From Clostridia bacterium (GTDB lineage Bacteria; Bacillota_A; Clostridia; Christensenellales; Aristaeellaceae): a DNA stretch of 24,933 nucleotides. A program made the position numbers and the translations under genes. The notes beneath the pieces were generated by a model that worked only from the letters and a program-made list of their open reading frames with translations, ran no database searches and was not told the origin of the DNA. Positions 1-6,292 of the stretch are shown here, piece by piece. Location: positions 1 through 24,933 of the forward strand of contig JAFXMP010000018.1 in the NCBI GenBank assembly GCA_017530275.1. Direction: 5' to 3'. Position 1 is the first letter of the stretch. Every line of letters starts with the position of its first letter.

Positions 1-136
1 CGTAGGCTCGCTGGCTTTGCTACACCGCTTCCTCCCCTCCTGCCGTTGCCGGCAGCAGCTTGCGGTTCGCTACACTTGGCGGTAAATACCCGTGGCAGGA
101 CTTTCACCCGCAAGAATCGTGCCATGCCCGGCACAC
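1..136 (-). mobile_element. Group IIC intron, 5' end (truncated by window edge)
   Basis: Read on the minus strand from 136 downward, the sequence opens with GTGTGCCGGGCATGG, continues to a GGGTGAAAGTCC block at about 95-106 and then GC-rich paired segments. This matches the start of bacterial group IIC introns as I remember them from the Oceanobacillus iheyensis intron (GUGUGCCCGGCAUGG, then GGGUGAGAGUCC). Domain I begins here; the catalytic domain V and any reverse transcriptase (maturase) gene would lie left of the window. The upstream exon is an intrinsic terminator whose T-tract ends right at the intron boundary, which is the known target preference of group IIC introns. What is seen: the 5' consensus and the junction. 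What is inferred: the class and the rest of the intron. Confidence 0.82.
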
Positions 137-168
137 AAACAAAACCGGCCGGATCGCTCCAGCCGGTT
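137..168 (-). terminator. Intrinsic terminator of the relB-yoeB operon
   Basis: On the minus strand, AACCGGC (168-162) pairs with GCCGGTT (149-143) around a 12-base loop and is followed by TTTTGTTT up to base 137. It starts 15 bases after the yoeB stop. The intron begins at base 136, so the T-tract serves as the intron's 5' exon. Confidence 0.8.
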
Positions 169-183
169 CAGTTGAATCTTTCA

Positions 184-444
184 TCAATCGTCGTAGTGAC
201 CACTGCATTTCAGGATTGTAATGGCATCCTTTTCGACCTGATAGACGAGACGATCTTCATCATTGATCCTCCGCGACCAAACATCGCTTTCACCGTGCTT
301 TAACGGCTCCGGCTTTCCGCGCCCGGAAAACGGCGTCCGCATCGCTTCCTTGATAAGCATGTTGATTCGCTTTGCGAGGGCTTTGTCGCTTTGAGCATCA
401 AGGTATTCATCCCAGGCTTTTTCGTCAAAACGAAGCTCAGGCAT
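184..444 (-). CDS. yoeB: YoeB/Txe family toxin (ribosome-dependent mRNA interferase)
   Basis: The product is an 86-residue RelE-fold toxin of the usual YoeB length. Toxins of this family bind the ribosomal A site and cut mRNA during translation. The residues known to be catalytic in E. coli YoeB fall at identical positions here: E46 (in GKPE), R65 (in EDRLVY) and H83 (in SGHYDD). The WSRRI block typical of the family is at 56-60. It overlaps the upstream antitoxin gene by 8 bases, so translation is coupled and the antitoxin is made first. The toxin looks intact and should be active when free. The pairing with a RelB/DinJ antitoxin rather than YefM is noted separately. Confidence 0.93.
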   Translation of the reverse strand: MPELRFDEKAWDEYLDAQSDKALAKRINMLIKEAMRTPFSGRGKPEPLKHGESDVWSRRINDEDRLVYQVEKDAITILKCSGHYDD

Positions 445-709
445 CGGTCATTGCCTCCAATTCCTCTATCGTTTTGACGATGTAGTGTCCGTTTTTTACC
501 CGCTCCTTCGCCTCTTCAATCGCCCGCATATTGCTCTCGGAGTAGAACGAATCACGCGGCGCGGACACATCGAAGGGAATCCTGCGGTCCCGTGCCACGC
601 GCTTGGCGAAGATCGTCAGAGCTACGGCCATGGGCATACCCATATCCTCACAAGCGGCCTCAAAAGCTTCCTTCAAGGCGTCGTCCATTCGGACGCTGAT
701 CGAAGTCAT
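437..709 (-). CDS. RelB/DinJ family antitoxin
   Basis: The product is a 90-residue antitoxin with an N-terminal ribbon-helix-helix DNA-binding segment (TSISVRMDDALKEAFEAACE, residues 2-21) followed by the MGMPMAVAL...FAKRVAR...IPFDV stretch typical of DinJ/RelB proteins. The acidic, probably flexible C-terminal half should wrap the toxin. The ATG at 709 was chosen over an in-frame GTG at 718 because AGGAGG lies 8 bases before the ATG and overlaps the GTG. Such proteins neutralise the partner toxin and repress their own operon. It shares 8 bases with yoeB. No truncation is seen. Confidence 0.92.
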   Translation of the reverse strand: MTSISVRMDDALKEAFEAACEDMGMPMAVALTIFAKRVARDRRIPFDVSAPRDSFYSESNMRAIEEAKERVKNGHYIVKTIEELEAMTDA

Positions 710-737
710 ATTCCTCACCTCCTGCTTGACACTTCAT

Positions 738-765
738 ATTATACTCAAATCAAGGCAAGTTGCAA
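738..765 (-). promoter_or_regulatory. Promoter of the relB-yoeB operon
   Basis: On the minus strand, TTGCAA (765-760) and TATAAT (743-738) are separated by 16 bases and lie about 30 bases before the antitoxin start. A short inverted repeat, CTTGA (725-729) with TCAAG (750-754), surrounds the -10 element and could be the operator for the antitoxin; the arms are only 5 bases, so that part is weak. Confidence 0.65.
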
Positions 766-818
766 TAGAAATAAATTGATTTTTTACTTTCCTGCTTTTA
801 TTTGCATGCAAATTGCTT

Positions 819-2000
819 TCAACTTCTTTCCGTTTTCCGGTTCAGCAGGATCAGCGCCGCGATCAGCACCAGGGGGAATATGCTGCCCATGAGCATGCCG
901 GACTGGAGGTTATCTCCAGCCTGCTGGGTAACGGCGCCTACCAGGCTGGGGCCGAAGCCGCCGCCCAGGTCCCCGGCCATGGCCAGCATGGCGAACAGGG
1001 CGGTGCCGCCCTGGGGCATGCGGGGCGAAATGACGCTGATGGTGCCGGGCCACATGATGCCCACGGAAAAGCCGCAGCACACGCACCCGATCAGGCCCAA
1101 CACGGGATTCTTCGATAGGCTGGCCAGCAGATAGCAGCACAGGCACAGGACGCCGGAGCCGATCATATACTTGCGCAGGTCCATTTTCGGCCCGTATTTG
1201 CCGTAGATCACCCGGCTTAAGCCCATGGTGACGGCGAACAGGCAGGGACCGGCCAAATCGCCCACGGTTTTGGAAAAGCCAAGGGCAGCTTCAGTGAAGG
1301 CGGAGGCCCACTGGGCCATGGATAGTTCGCTGGCCCCGGCGCACACCATCAGCACAATGGCGATCCAGAAAACCGGCGTTTTGAACAGCTGAGAAAGGGT
1401 CATGCCCTTGCCCTCCTCCGTCAGGCGCTCGATGGGGCAGGTGGCGAAGTTGTAAATGTTGTACAGGGGCAGCAGGGCCCACACGAAGGCAAGCCACCGC
1501 CAGTTTTCGATACCGAACGCGGCGAAAAACAGGGTGGACAGCAGGATCACGCCCACGCAGCCCCAGCAATAGAAGGAATGCATCAGGCTCATCACCGCGT
1601 CCTTGTGCTCGAAGGGGCAGGCTTCCACGATGGGGCTGCCCACCACCTCGATCAAACCGCTGCCCACGGCGTAGATCACCACGCAGATCATGATACCCGT
1701 GAAGGGGTCGCCCGTCAGCTCGGGCAGCACAGCCAAGCCCGCAAGGCCCAGAGCGCTGGCGATTTCCGACGCCACCACGGCGCGGCGGTAGCCGATGCGG
1801 TCCACAAACCGGGCGCAGAACAGGTCGATCAACAGCTGGGTAAAGAAAAACACCGAGGGGATCAGAGCGATTTTCCCTAAGGGAACGCCCCAGTCCGCAT
1901 GGAATTTCAAAAACAGCAGCGGGGCGAAATTGGCGGTGATGGCCTGAGTGATAAACCCCACATAGCAGGCCAGCAGCGTTTTGCGGTAATTCTTTTGCAT
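819..2000 (-). CDS. MFS transporter
   Basis: The product is a 393-residue integral membrane protein with about 12 hydrophobic segments, the standard length and layout of the major facilitator superfamily. The loop after the second segment contains FVDRIGYRRAVV, close to the MFS loop 2-3 signature (G-x-x-x-D-R-x-G-R-R). The start at 2000 was chosen over an in-frame start at 2090 because AAGGAGAG lies just before this ATG and because the extra 30 residues are charged and precede the first membrane segment. The substrate cannot be told from sequence; the general look is that of sugar- or drug-type permeases of Clostridia. It appears monocistronic, preceded by a leader with a 9-bp hairpin. Confidence 0.85.
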   Translation of the reverse strand: MQKNYRKTLLACYVGFITQAITANFAPLLFLKFHADWGVPLGKIALIPSVFFFTQLLIDLFCARFVDRIGYRRAVVASEIASALGLAGLAVLPELTGDPFTGIMICVVIYAVGSGLIEVVGSPIVEACPFEHKDAVMSLMHSFYCWGCVGVILLSTLFFAAFGIENWRWLAFVWALLPLYNIYNFATCPIERLTEEGKGMTLSQLFKTPVFWIAIVLMVCAGASELSMAQWASAFTEAALGFSKTVGDLAGPCLFAVTMGLSRVIYGKYGPKMDLRKYMIGSGVLCLCCYLLASLSKNPVLGLIGCVCCGFSVGIMWPGTISVISPRMPQGGTALFAMLAMAGDLGGGFGPSLVGAVTQQAGDNLQSGMLMGSIFPLVLIAALILLNRKTERS

Positions 2001-2025
2001 AGCATTCTCTCCTTTTCCGCCGTTC

Positions 2026-2061
2026 ACAGCGGCTGCTTCCAGCCAAAGGCGGAGCCGCTGT
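2026..2061 (-). promoter_or_regulatory. Hairpin in the MFS transporter leader
   Basis: ACAGCGGCT (2026-2034) and AGCCGCTGT (2053-2061) form a perfect 9-bp inverted repeat with an 18-base loop, ending about 15 bases before the ribosome binding site of the transporter gene on the minus strand. No U-tract follows, so it is not a terminator. A regulatory role is only inferred. Confidence 0.4.
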
Positions 2062-2232
2062 TTCGTCGGTTCCTTCATTAATTTTATCATAAGGCAGGCG
2101 GAATGAAAAGGAAAAAGAAAAAACGAAAGGCCCTCTGGTTACTATTCACGTAAATGGGGGAAACCAAACAGGAGTAAACGATACTTTTTTCAGTAAACCT
2201 TCTATTTTTATTGCCTTTCTCGGAAGGGGCCT

Positions 2233-2271
2233 GGGGGAACCGCCCTTTGGCGCCCAAAGAGCGGTTCCCCC
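2233..2271. repeat. Long GC-rich hairpin
   Basis: GGGGGAACCGC (2233-2243) pairs perfectly with GCGGTTCCCCC (2261-2271), and CTTTGG (2245-2250) pairs with CCAAAG (2254-2259) inside it, leaving a 3-base loop and one A/C mismatch. That is 17 base pairs in 39 bases. No T-tract follows on either strand, so it is not a normal terminator. It may be part of a dispersed palindromic element. Confidence 0.75.
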
Positions 2272-2330
2272 AGAAATATCTGAATGGTAGCGCCCTCTGC
2301 GCGCAAATGCGCAGAAATGCGTAATTGCGC

Positions 2331-2359
2331 TTGCTATTTGCCAAATCATCCATTATAAT
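2331..2359 (+). promoter_or_regulatory. Promoter of the signalling cluster
   Basis: TTGCTA (2331-2336), a 17-base spacer and a perfect TATAAT (2354-2359). It points at the hybrid kinase gene beginning at 2470, giving a leader of about 100 bases. Confidence 0.7.
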
Positions 2360-2368
2360 AGATAAGGT

Positions 2369-2418
2369 TTTATATGGGCTTTTTCCAGCACCGTGTCAAG
2401 CGGACAAGTCCATATAAA
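2369..2418 (+). promoter_or_regulatory. Folded leader of the first kinase gene
   Basis: TTTATATGG (2369-2377) and CCATATAAA (2410-2418) form a perfect 9-bp outer stem. Inside it TGTC (2394-2397) and GACA (2403-2406) can form a small hairpin. It begins about 10 bases after the -10 box, so it would be at the very 5' end of the transcript. It does not match a riboswitch class I can recall; an operator palindrome is the other option. Confidence 0.45.
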
Positions 2419-2469
2419 TATAAAAATATCCTCCATCCATAAAAAACGCAAAAAGGGAAGGCTTGCATA

Positions 2470-3972
2470 GTGCCGGATTGGCTCATTTTCGGTATGGTTT
2501 ACATGGGCAGCGCCTTGATGGTCTATAATATTTTTCGCTATATCAGCTATGCCCGGCGGCTGCAGCAGAATAACAAATGGAAAAAAGAATTTCGGGTGCT
2601 GCATCTGCCGATTTTTCTGCTGGTGATGTTTTTGTTCGGCTATCTGGCCATCGGTATTTTCGGTAATCCGGATATCATCGTTTCCAGCATCCTGTTCGGC
2701 GGCAGCGTGTTCGTGTTCGTTATTTTCGACCTGCTCCAGCGGATCACCGACCGGATTCAGGAAAACGAACGGCTGGAGATGGAATTGAAGGTGGCGGAGG
2801 AAACCAGTCGGGTGAAAACCTCCTTCCTTTCCAACATGAGCCACGAAATGCGCACGCCCCTCAACGCCATCATGGGCCTGGACGCCCTGGCCCTGCAAAA
2901 CCCCGAGCTGCCCCAGGAAACCCGGGTGCAGCTGGAAAAGGTGGGGATCAACGCCAAACACATGCTGAGGATGATCAACGACATCCTGGACATGAACTCT
3001 ATCGAGACGGGCAGCATGGTGATGAAGGAGGAGGAATTCTCCCTCCGGGAAACCTTGGATCTGGCCGAAACCGTTACCCGAAACCGCTGCGAGGAAAAGG
3101 GGCTTACCTATGAAAGCCGCTTTGCCGATGATTTGGACGACTACTACGTGGGCGATGAAACCCTGCTCAAGCACGCGCTGCTGAACCTGCTGAGCAACGC
3201 GGTAAAATTCACCCCCGCCCCCGGAAAGGTCACCTTCACCGCGGAGCAGACGGTTTCCGAGGGCCCGGATCGGGAACTGCGCTTCATCATCAGCGATACG
3301 GGCATCGGCATTGACGAGAACCTCAAATCCAACTTGTTCACCCCCTTTACCAAGGGAGATGTCGGCAACACCAACCAGTTTGGCGGCAGCGGTCTGGGCC
3401 TGGCCCTGTCCAAGCGCGTGGCTGAAATGATGCACGGCGATATCTCCGTGGAAAGCAAAAAGGGCAAGGGCAGCACCTTCACCCTCACCGTACGGTTACG
3501 GGCCTCCGACAGGAAGAAGGAGAGTGCGCGGGAACCGGACGCTGCTGATGCCGAAGGAAAAACGCAGCTGAACGGCCTTAAGGTGCTGATTGTGGAGGAT
3601 ATCGACCTGAACGCCGAAATCGTGGCCGACTTGCTGGAGCTGGAAGGCATCTCCTCCGACCGGGCGGAAAACGGATCGGTGGCGGTGGCCAAATTCTGCC
3701 AAAGCAAGCCGGGCACCTACGACGCCATTTTGATGGACCTGCGCATGCCGGTGATGGACGGCCTGGACGCTACCCGCATCATCCGGGACCAGAACCGGCC
3801 CGACGCCAAAACCGTGCCCATCATAGCCCTGACCGCCAACGCTTTCGACGAGGACGTGCGCAATTCCATGGAAGCGGGCATGAACGGCCACATGGCCAAG
3901 CCCGTGGACCCGGATTTGCTGTTTGACAGCCTCCGGCATTTGGTGCCGGAGCATAAGGAGACGCACAATTGA
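2470..3972 (+). CDS. Membrane-bound hybrid sensor histidine kinase (HK-REC)
   Basis: The 500-residue product has three hydrophobic segments (about 4-21, 43-63 and 69-88) with almost no external loop, a coiled linker (95-115), a HisKA domain with phospho-accepting H125 in NMSHEMRTP, an ATPase domain with the N box (N243 in LLSNAVKF), DTGIG (276-280) and GGSGLGL (305-311), and a C-terminal receiver domain with acidic ED at 376-377, phospho-accepting D423 in LMDLRMPVMDG and K477. It should autophosphorylate on H125 and pass the phosphate to D423, then to an HPt protein; one is encoded at 5803. The start is GTG with GGGAAGG 8 bases upstream. With so little outside the membrane, it probably senses a membrane or internal signal. 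Confidence 0.93.
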   Translation: MPDWLIFGMVYMGSALMVYNIFRYISYARRLQQNNKWKKEFRVLHLPIFLLVMFLFGYLAIGIFGNPDIIVSSILFGGSVFVFVIFDLLQRITDRIQENERLEMELKVAEETSRVKTSFLSNMSHEMRTPLNAIMGLDALALQNPELPQETRVQLEKVGINAKHMLRMINDILDMNSIETGSMVMKEEEFSLRETLDLAETVTRNRCEEKGLTYESRFADDLDDYYVGDETLLKHALLNLLSNAVKFTPAPGKVTFTAEQTVSEGPDRELRFIISDTGIGIDENLKSNLFTPFTKGDVGNTNQFGGSGLGLALSKRVAEMMHGDISVESKKGKGSTFTLTVRLRASDRKKESAREPDAADAEGKTQLNGLKVLIVEDIDLNAEIVADLLELEGISSDRAENGSVAVAKFCQSKPGTYDAILMDLRMPVMDGLDATRIIRDQNRPDAKTVPIIALTANAFDEDVRNSMEAGMNGHMAKPVDPDLLFDSLRHLVPEHKETHN

Positions 3973-3982
3973 CGGAGAGTTC

Positions 3983-4061
3983 ACAGAAAGTACAGAGTTC
4001 AGATTTATTTAACTGATATGCTCTGAATCCTGAATGAAAAACGAAATTCTCTGTACTCTGT
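3983..4061. repeat. Palindromic element A
   Basis: AGTACAGAG (3989-3997) pairs with CTCTGTACT (4049-4057). The stem extends outward through ACAG (3983-3986) and CTGT (4058-4061) after a 2-base bulge. Inside the loop, TTCAGA (3998-4003) pairs with TCTGAA (4022-4027). It fills most of the gap between the kinase gene and the EAL gene and resembles elements B and C. Confidence 0.65.
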
Positions 4062-4105
4062 ATTCTGAAATACTCCCGACAAATCAAGAGGGGGAGCAAA
4101 CTGTT

Positions 4106-5806
4106 ATGATTCAGCCCAAGCACCTCAAATCGCCGCAGCTGGTGCTGATCGTGGACGACCAGGAAATCAACCGCGAAGTGCTGGGGATGATGCTGAAAGA
4201 TTATTATGAGCTGATTTACGCCTGCGACGGCAAGGAGGCCGTGCAGAAAATTGAAGAATACCAGGACAAGCTGTCCCTGATCATGCTGGACCTGATCATG
4301 CCGGAAATGGACGGCTTCGCGGTGCTTTCCTATGTGCACGGCAGCGAAAGCCTCAGCTGCATCCCCGTGATTGTGCTCACCGCGGAAAAGGAGGCGGAGC
4401 TGCGCGCCCTGCAGATGGGCGCGGCGGACTTTATTGCCAAACCTTTTGATATGCATGAGGTGATCCGCGCCCGTGTGGCCCGCATTATCGAGCTCAGCGA
4501 TGGGCGGAAGCTGATTTCCGCCGCGGAGCACGATAAGCTGACCATGCTCTACAACCGCAGCTTCTTCTTTGAATACGCCAACCGCATTCACCTGTACCAT
4601 CCCGAGTGGCATATGGACGCGGTGGTGCTGAACATTGAGCAATTCCATACCGTGAACGAGCTGAACGGCCGCGAATTCGGCGATAACGTGCTGCGCATCA
4701 TCGGCAACGAGATCCGCGCGTTTTTGGGGGAAACCGAGGGCATCGCCAGCCGCATTGAAGCGGACCGCTACGATATTTTCTGCAAGGCCCAGGACGATTA
4801 CCAGGCCCTGCTGGACCGGTTCCAGCGCAAGGTGGACAGCATTTCCGAAAACGTGAGCATCCGCCTGCGCATGGGCGTGATGCCCTGGCAGGAGGACGTG
4901 GAACCCATTCTGCTGTTTGACCGCGCCCGGACGGCGTGCAGCATGGTGCGAGGCGAATACAAGACCCACCTGATGATCTACAGCGAGGACATGCGCCTGC
5001 GGGAGCTGCTGAACCAGCGGCTGCTGAACGATCTAAGGCAGGCGGTGCAGGAGAGGCAGTTCGTGGTGTTCTATCAGCCCAAGTACGACGTCCAGTGCGA
5101 TCCGCCGCGATTAGGCAGCGCCGAAGCGCTGATCCGCTGGAAGCATCCCGATCTGGGCATGATCTTCCCCGGGGACTTTATTCCCCTGTTTGAAAGCAAC
5201 GGCCAAATCAGCATTGTGGACAATTACGTGTGGGCTGAGGCGGCGCGGCAGATTGCGGCCTGGCGGGATAAATTCGGCATGGTCATCCCCGTTTCCGTCA
5301 ACCTTTCCCGGGCGGACGTGTTCGATCCCAACCTGGTGCAGAACCTGAAAGCGCTGATCGAAGAAAGCGGCCTGGACTATAAAAACCTGAAGCTGGAGGT
5401 AACCGAATCGGCCTACACCGACAACGCCTCCTATCTGCTGGACGTGGTGAGCCGCCTGCGGGAAATCGGGTTTGAGATCGAAATGGACGACTTCGGGTCC
5501 GGCTATTCTTCTTTGAACATGATTTCCGCTATGCCCCTGGACGTGCTGAAAATGGACCAGAGTTTCATTCGGAACATCGATCACAACGCCAAGGATTTCC
5601 GCCTGGTGGAGCTGGTGATGGACATTGCCAAATATCTGAAGGTTCCCGTAGTGGCGGAAGGCGTGGAAACGGAAAGCCAGATGCAGATGCTCAAGGAAGC
5701 GGACTGCGATCTGGTGCAGGGCTATTATTTCTCCCGGCCCCTGCCGCCGGAGGAATTTGAAAAATTGATTCTTCGTGAAATAGAAGTAAGGGGGACCCAG
5801 GCATGA
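4106..5806 (+). CDS. REC-GGDEF(degenerate)-EAL protein, probable c-di-GMP phosphodiesterase
   Basis: The 566-residue product has an N-terminal receiver domain (about 12-120; DD 17-18, phospho-accepting D62 in MLDLIMPEMDG, K112), a GGDEF-fold domain (about 140-290) and an EAL domain (about 305-555). The GGDEF signature site reads EADRY (218-222), so cyclase activity is almost surely lost. The EAL domain keeps the known catalytic set: E340 (EAL), N399 (NLS), E431 or E434 (EVTES), D461-D462 (DDFGSGYSSL), K482 and E518 (EGVET). It should hydrolyse c-di-GMP to pGpG under receiver control. The start was placed at 4106, with GGGGGAG 9 bases upstream, rather than at an in-frame ATG at 4034 that lies inside palindrome A and has no ribosome binding site. 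It overlaps the HPt gene by 4 bases. Confidence 0.93.
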   Translation: MIQPKHLKSPQLVLIVDDQEINREVLGMMLKDYYELIYACDGKEAVQKIEEYQDKLSLIMLDLIMPEMDGFAVLSYVHGSESLSCIPVIVLTAEKEAELRALQMGAADFIAKPFDMHEVIRARVARIIELSDGRKLISAAEHDKLTMLYNRSFFFEYANRIHLYHPEWHMDAVVLNIEQFHTVNELNGREFGDNVLRIIGNEIRAFLGETEGIASRIEADRYDIFCKAQDDYQALLDRFQRKVDSISENVSIRLRMGVMPWQEDVEPILLFDRARTACSMVRGEYKTHLMIYSEDMRLRELLNQRLLNDLRQAVQERQFVVFYQPKYDVQCDPPRLGSAEALIRWKHPDLGMIFPGDFIPLFESNGQISIVDNYVWAEAARQIAAWRDKFGMVIPVSVNLSRADVFDPNLVQNLKALIEESGLDYKNLKLEVTESAYTDNASYLLDVVSRLREIGFEIEMDDFGSGYSSLNMISAMPLDVLKMDQSFIRNIDHNAKDFRLVELVMDIAKYLKVPVVAEGVETESQMQMLKEADCDLVQGYYFSRPLPPEEFEKLILREIEVRGTQA

Positions 5807-6174
5807 CTATTCAGGAATTGTACGCGAAAATCGGGGGCAATTACGAACAGGCGCAGAAAATTATGAAAATGGACAAGCTCATCGACCGCTACGTGCGCAA
5901 GCTTGCTACCAGCGGCACCTATGAAAAGCTGTCCGAGGCGGGAAAAACCATGGACCCCACCATGCTGTTTGAAAGCGCCCACGCCATGAAGGGCGTGTGC
6001 GCCAATTTGGGGCTGGACGATATTGCCCATGCCGCCGGAGTGATCACCGAAGAATTCCGCCCCGGCGCGGCCCGGAAAATGACAGACGCCGAAGTGCGGG
6101 AAAAGCTGGCCGCCCTGAGCGAAATGTACCAGCGCGCGGTCCGGGGGATCGAGGAGTACGTAGCGGGGGCGTAA
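5803..6174 (+). CDS. HPt domain phosphotransfer protein
   Basis: The 123-residue product is a single histidine phosphotransfer domain with the motif AHAMKGVCANLGL; H60 is the expected phosphorylated residue. The helical, charged remainder fits the four-helix bundle of this family. The gene starts in an ATGA overlap with the EAL gene, so the two proteins are made together. Neither kinase in the cluster carries its own HPt domain, yet both end in receiver domains, so this protein is the natural shuttle from those receivers to the receiver of the EAL protein. Partner choice is inferred from position. Confidence 0.9.
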   Translation: MTIQELYAKIGGNYEQAQKIMKMDKLIDRYVRKLATSGTYEKLSEAGKTMDPTMLFESAHAMKGVCANLGLDDIAHAAGVITEEFRPGAARKMTDAEVREKLAALSEMYQRAVRGIEEYVAGA

Positions 6175-6184
6175 ATGCCGCAAA

Positions 6185-6264
6185 AGAGTACAGCGTTCAG
6201 ATGATTTTGCTGACTGACGTGCCGAAAAAACGGCATTTTGCAAAGGCAATATCATCTGTACTCT
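6185..6264. repeat. Palindromic element B
   Basis: AGAGTACAG (6185-6193) pairs perfectly with CTGTACTCT (6256-6264). A second pair, AGATGATTTTGC (6199-6210) with GCAATATCATCT (6246-6257), matches at 11 of 12 positions. At the centre is TGCCG (6220-6224), six A residues, CGGCA (6231-6235). It lies between the HPt gene and the permease-kinase gene. Confidence 0.7.
6220..6239 (+). terminator. Possible weak terminator inside palindrome B
   Basis: TGCCG, six A residues, CGGCA and then TTTT form a small hairpin with a short T-run after the HPt gene. The 5-bp stem is short, so termination is probably partial. Confidence 0.3.
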
Positions 6265-6292
6265 CTCCAAATTTGACCACTGCCGGAAGGGA

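Larger units (their letters stand above)
2001..2469. other. 469-base intergenic region with several folded elements
   Basis: No credible gene is present. From left to right it holds the MFS leader hairpin (2026-2061), an A/T-rich patch (2090-2215), a 39-base near-perfect hairpin (2233-2271), a smaller GC repeat around 2297-2314 (CTGCGC and GCGCAG), a plus-strand promoter (2331-2359) and an inverted-repeat leader (2369-2418) ahead of the first kinase gene. Open frames on the minus strand here lack ribosome binding sites and protein-like composition. Confidence 0.7.

Noticed and set aside
1..136. Integron attC site or REP element next to the toxin-antitoxin pair
   Set aside because: The short inverted pieces could suggest this, but the long match to the group IIC intron 5' end and the terminator junction explain it better.
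46..303. An 85-codon plus-strand frame at the left edge
   Set aside because: It crosses the intron boundary and the terminator and runs antisense into yoeB.
2146..2349. A 67-codon minus-strand frame in the intergenic region
   Set aside because: It crosses the 39-base hairpin, starts at the kinase promoter and has no ribosome binding site; its composition is not protein-like.
2369..2418. c-di-GMP riboswitch ahead of the signalling cluster
   Set aside because: Gene content made it tempting, but none of the conserved core bases of c-di-GMP-I or -II that I know can be found.
2353..3435. A 360-codon minus-strand frame opposite the first kinase
   Set aside because: It is a His/Gln-rich shadow of the kinase frame, caused by GC-rich codon use; it has no domain or ribosome binding site.
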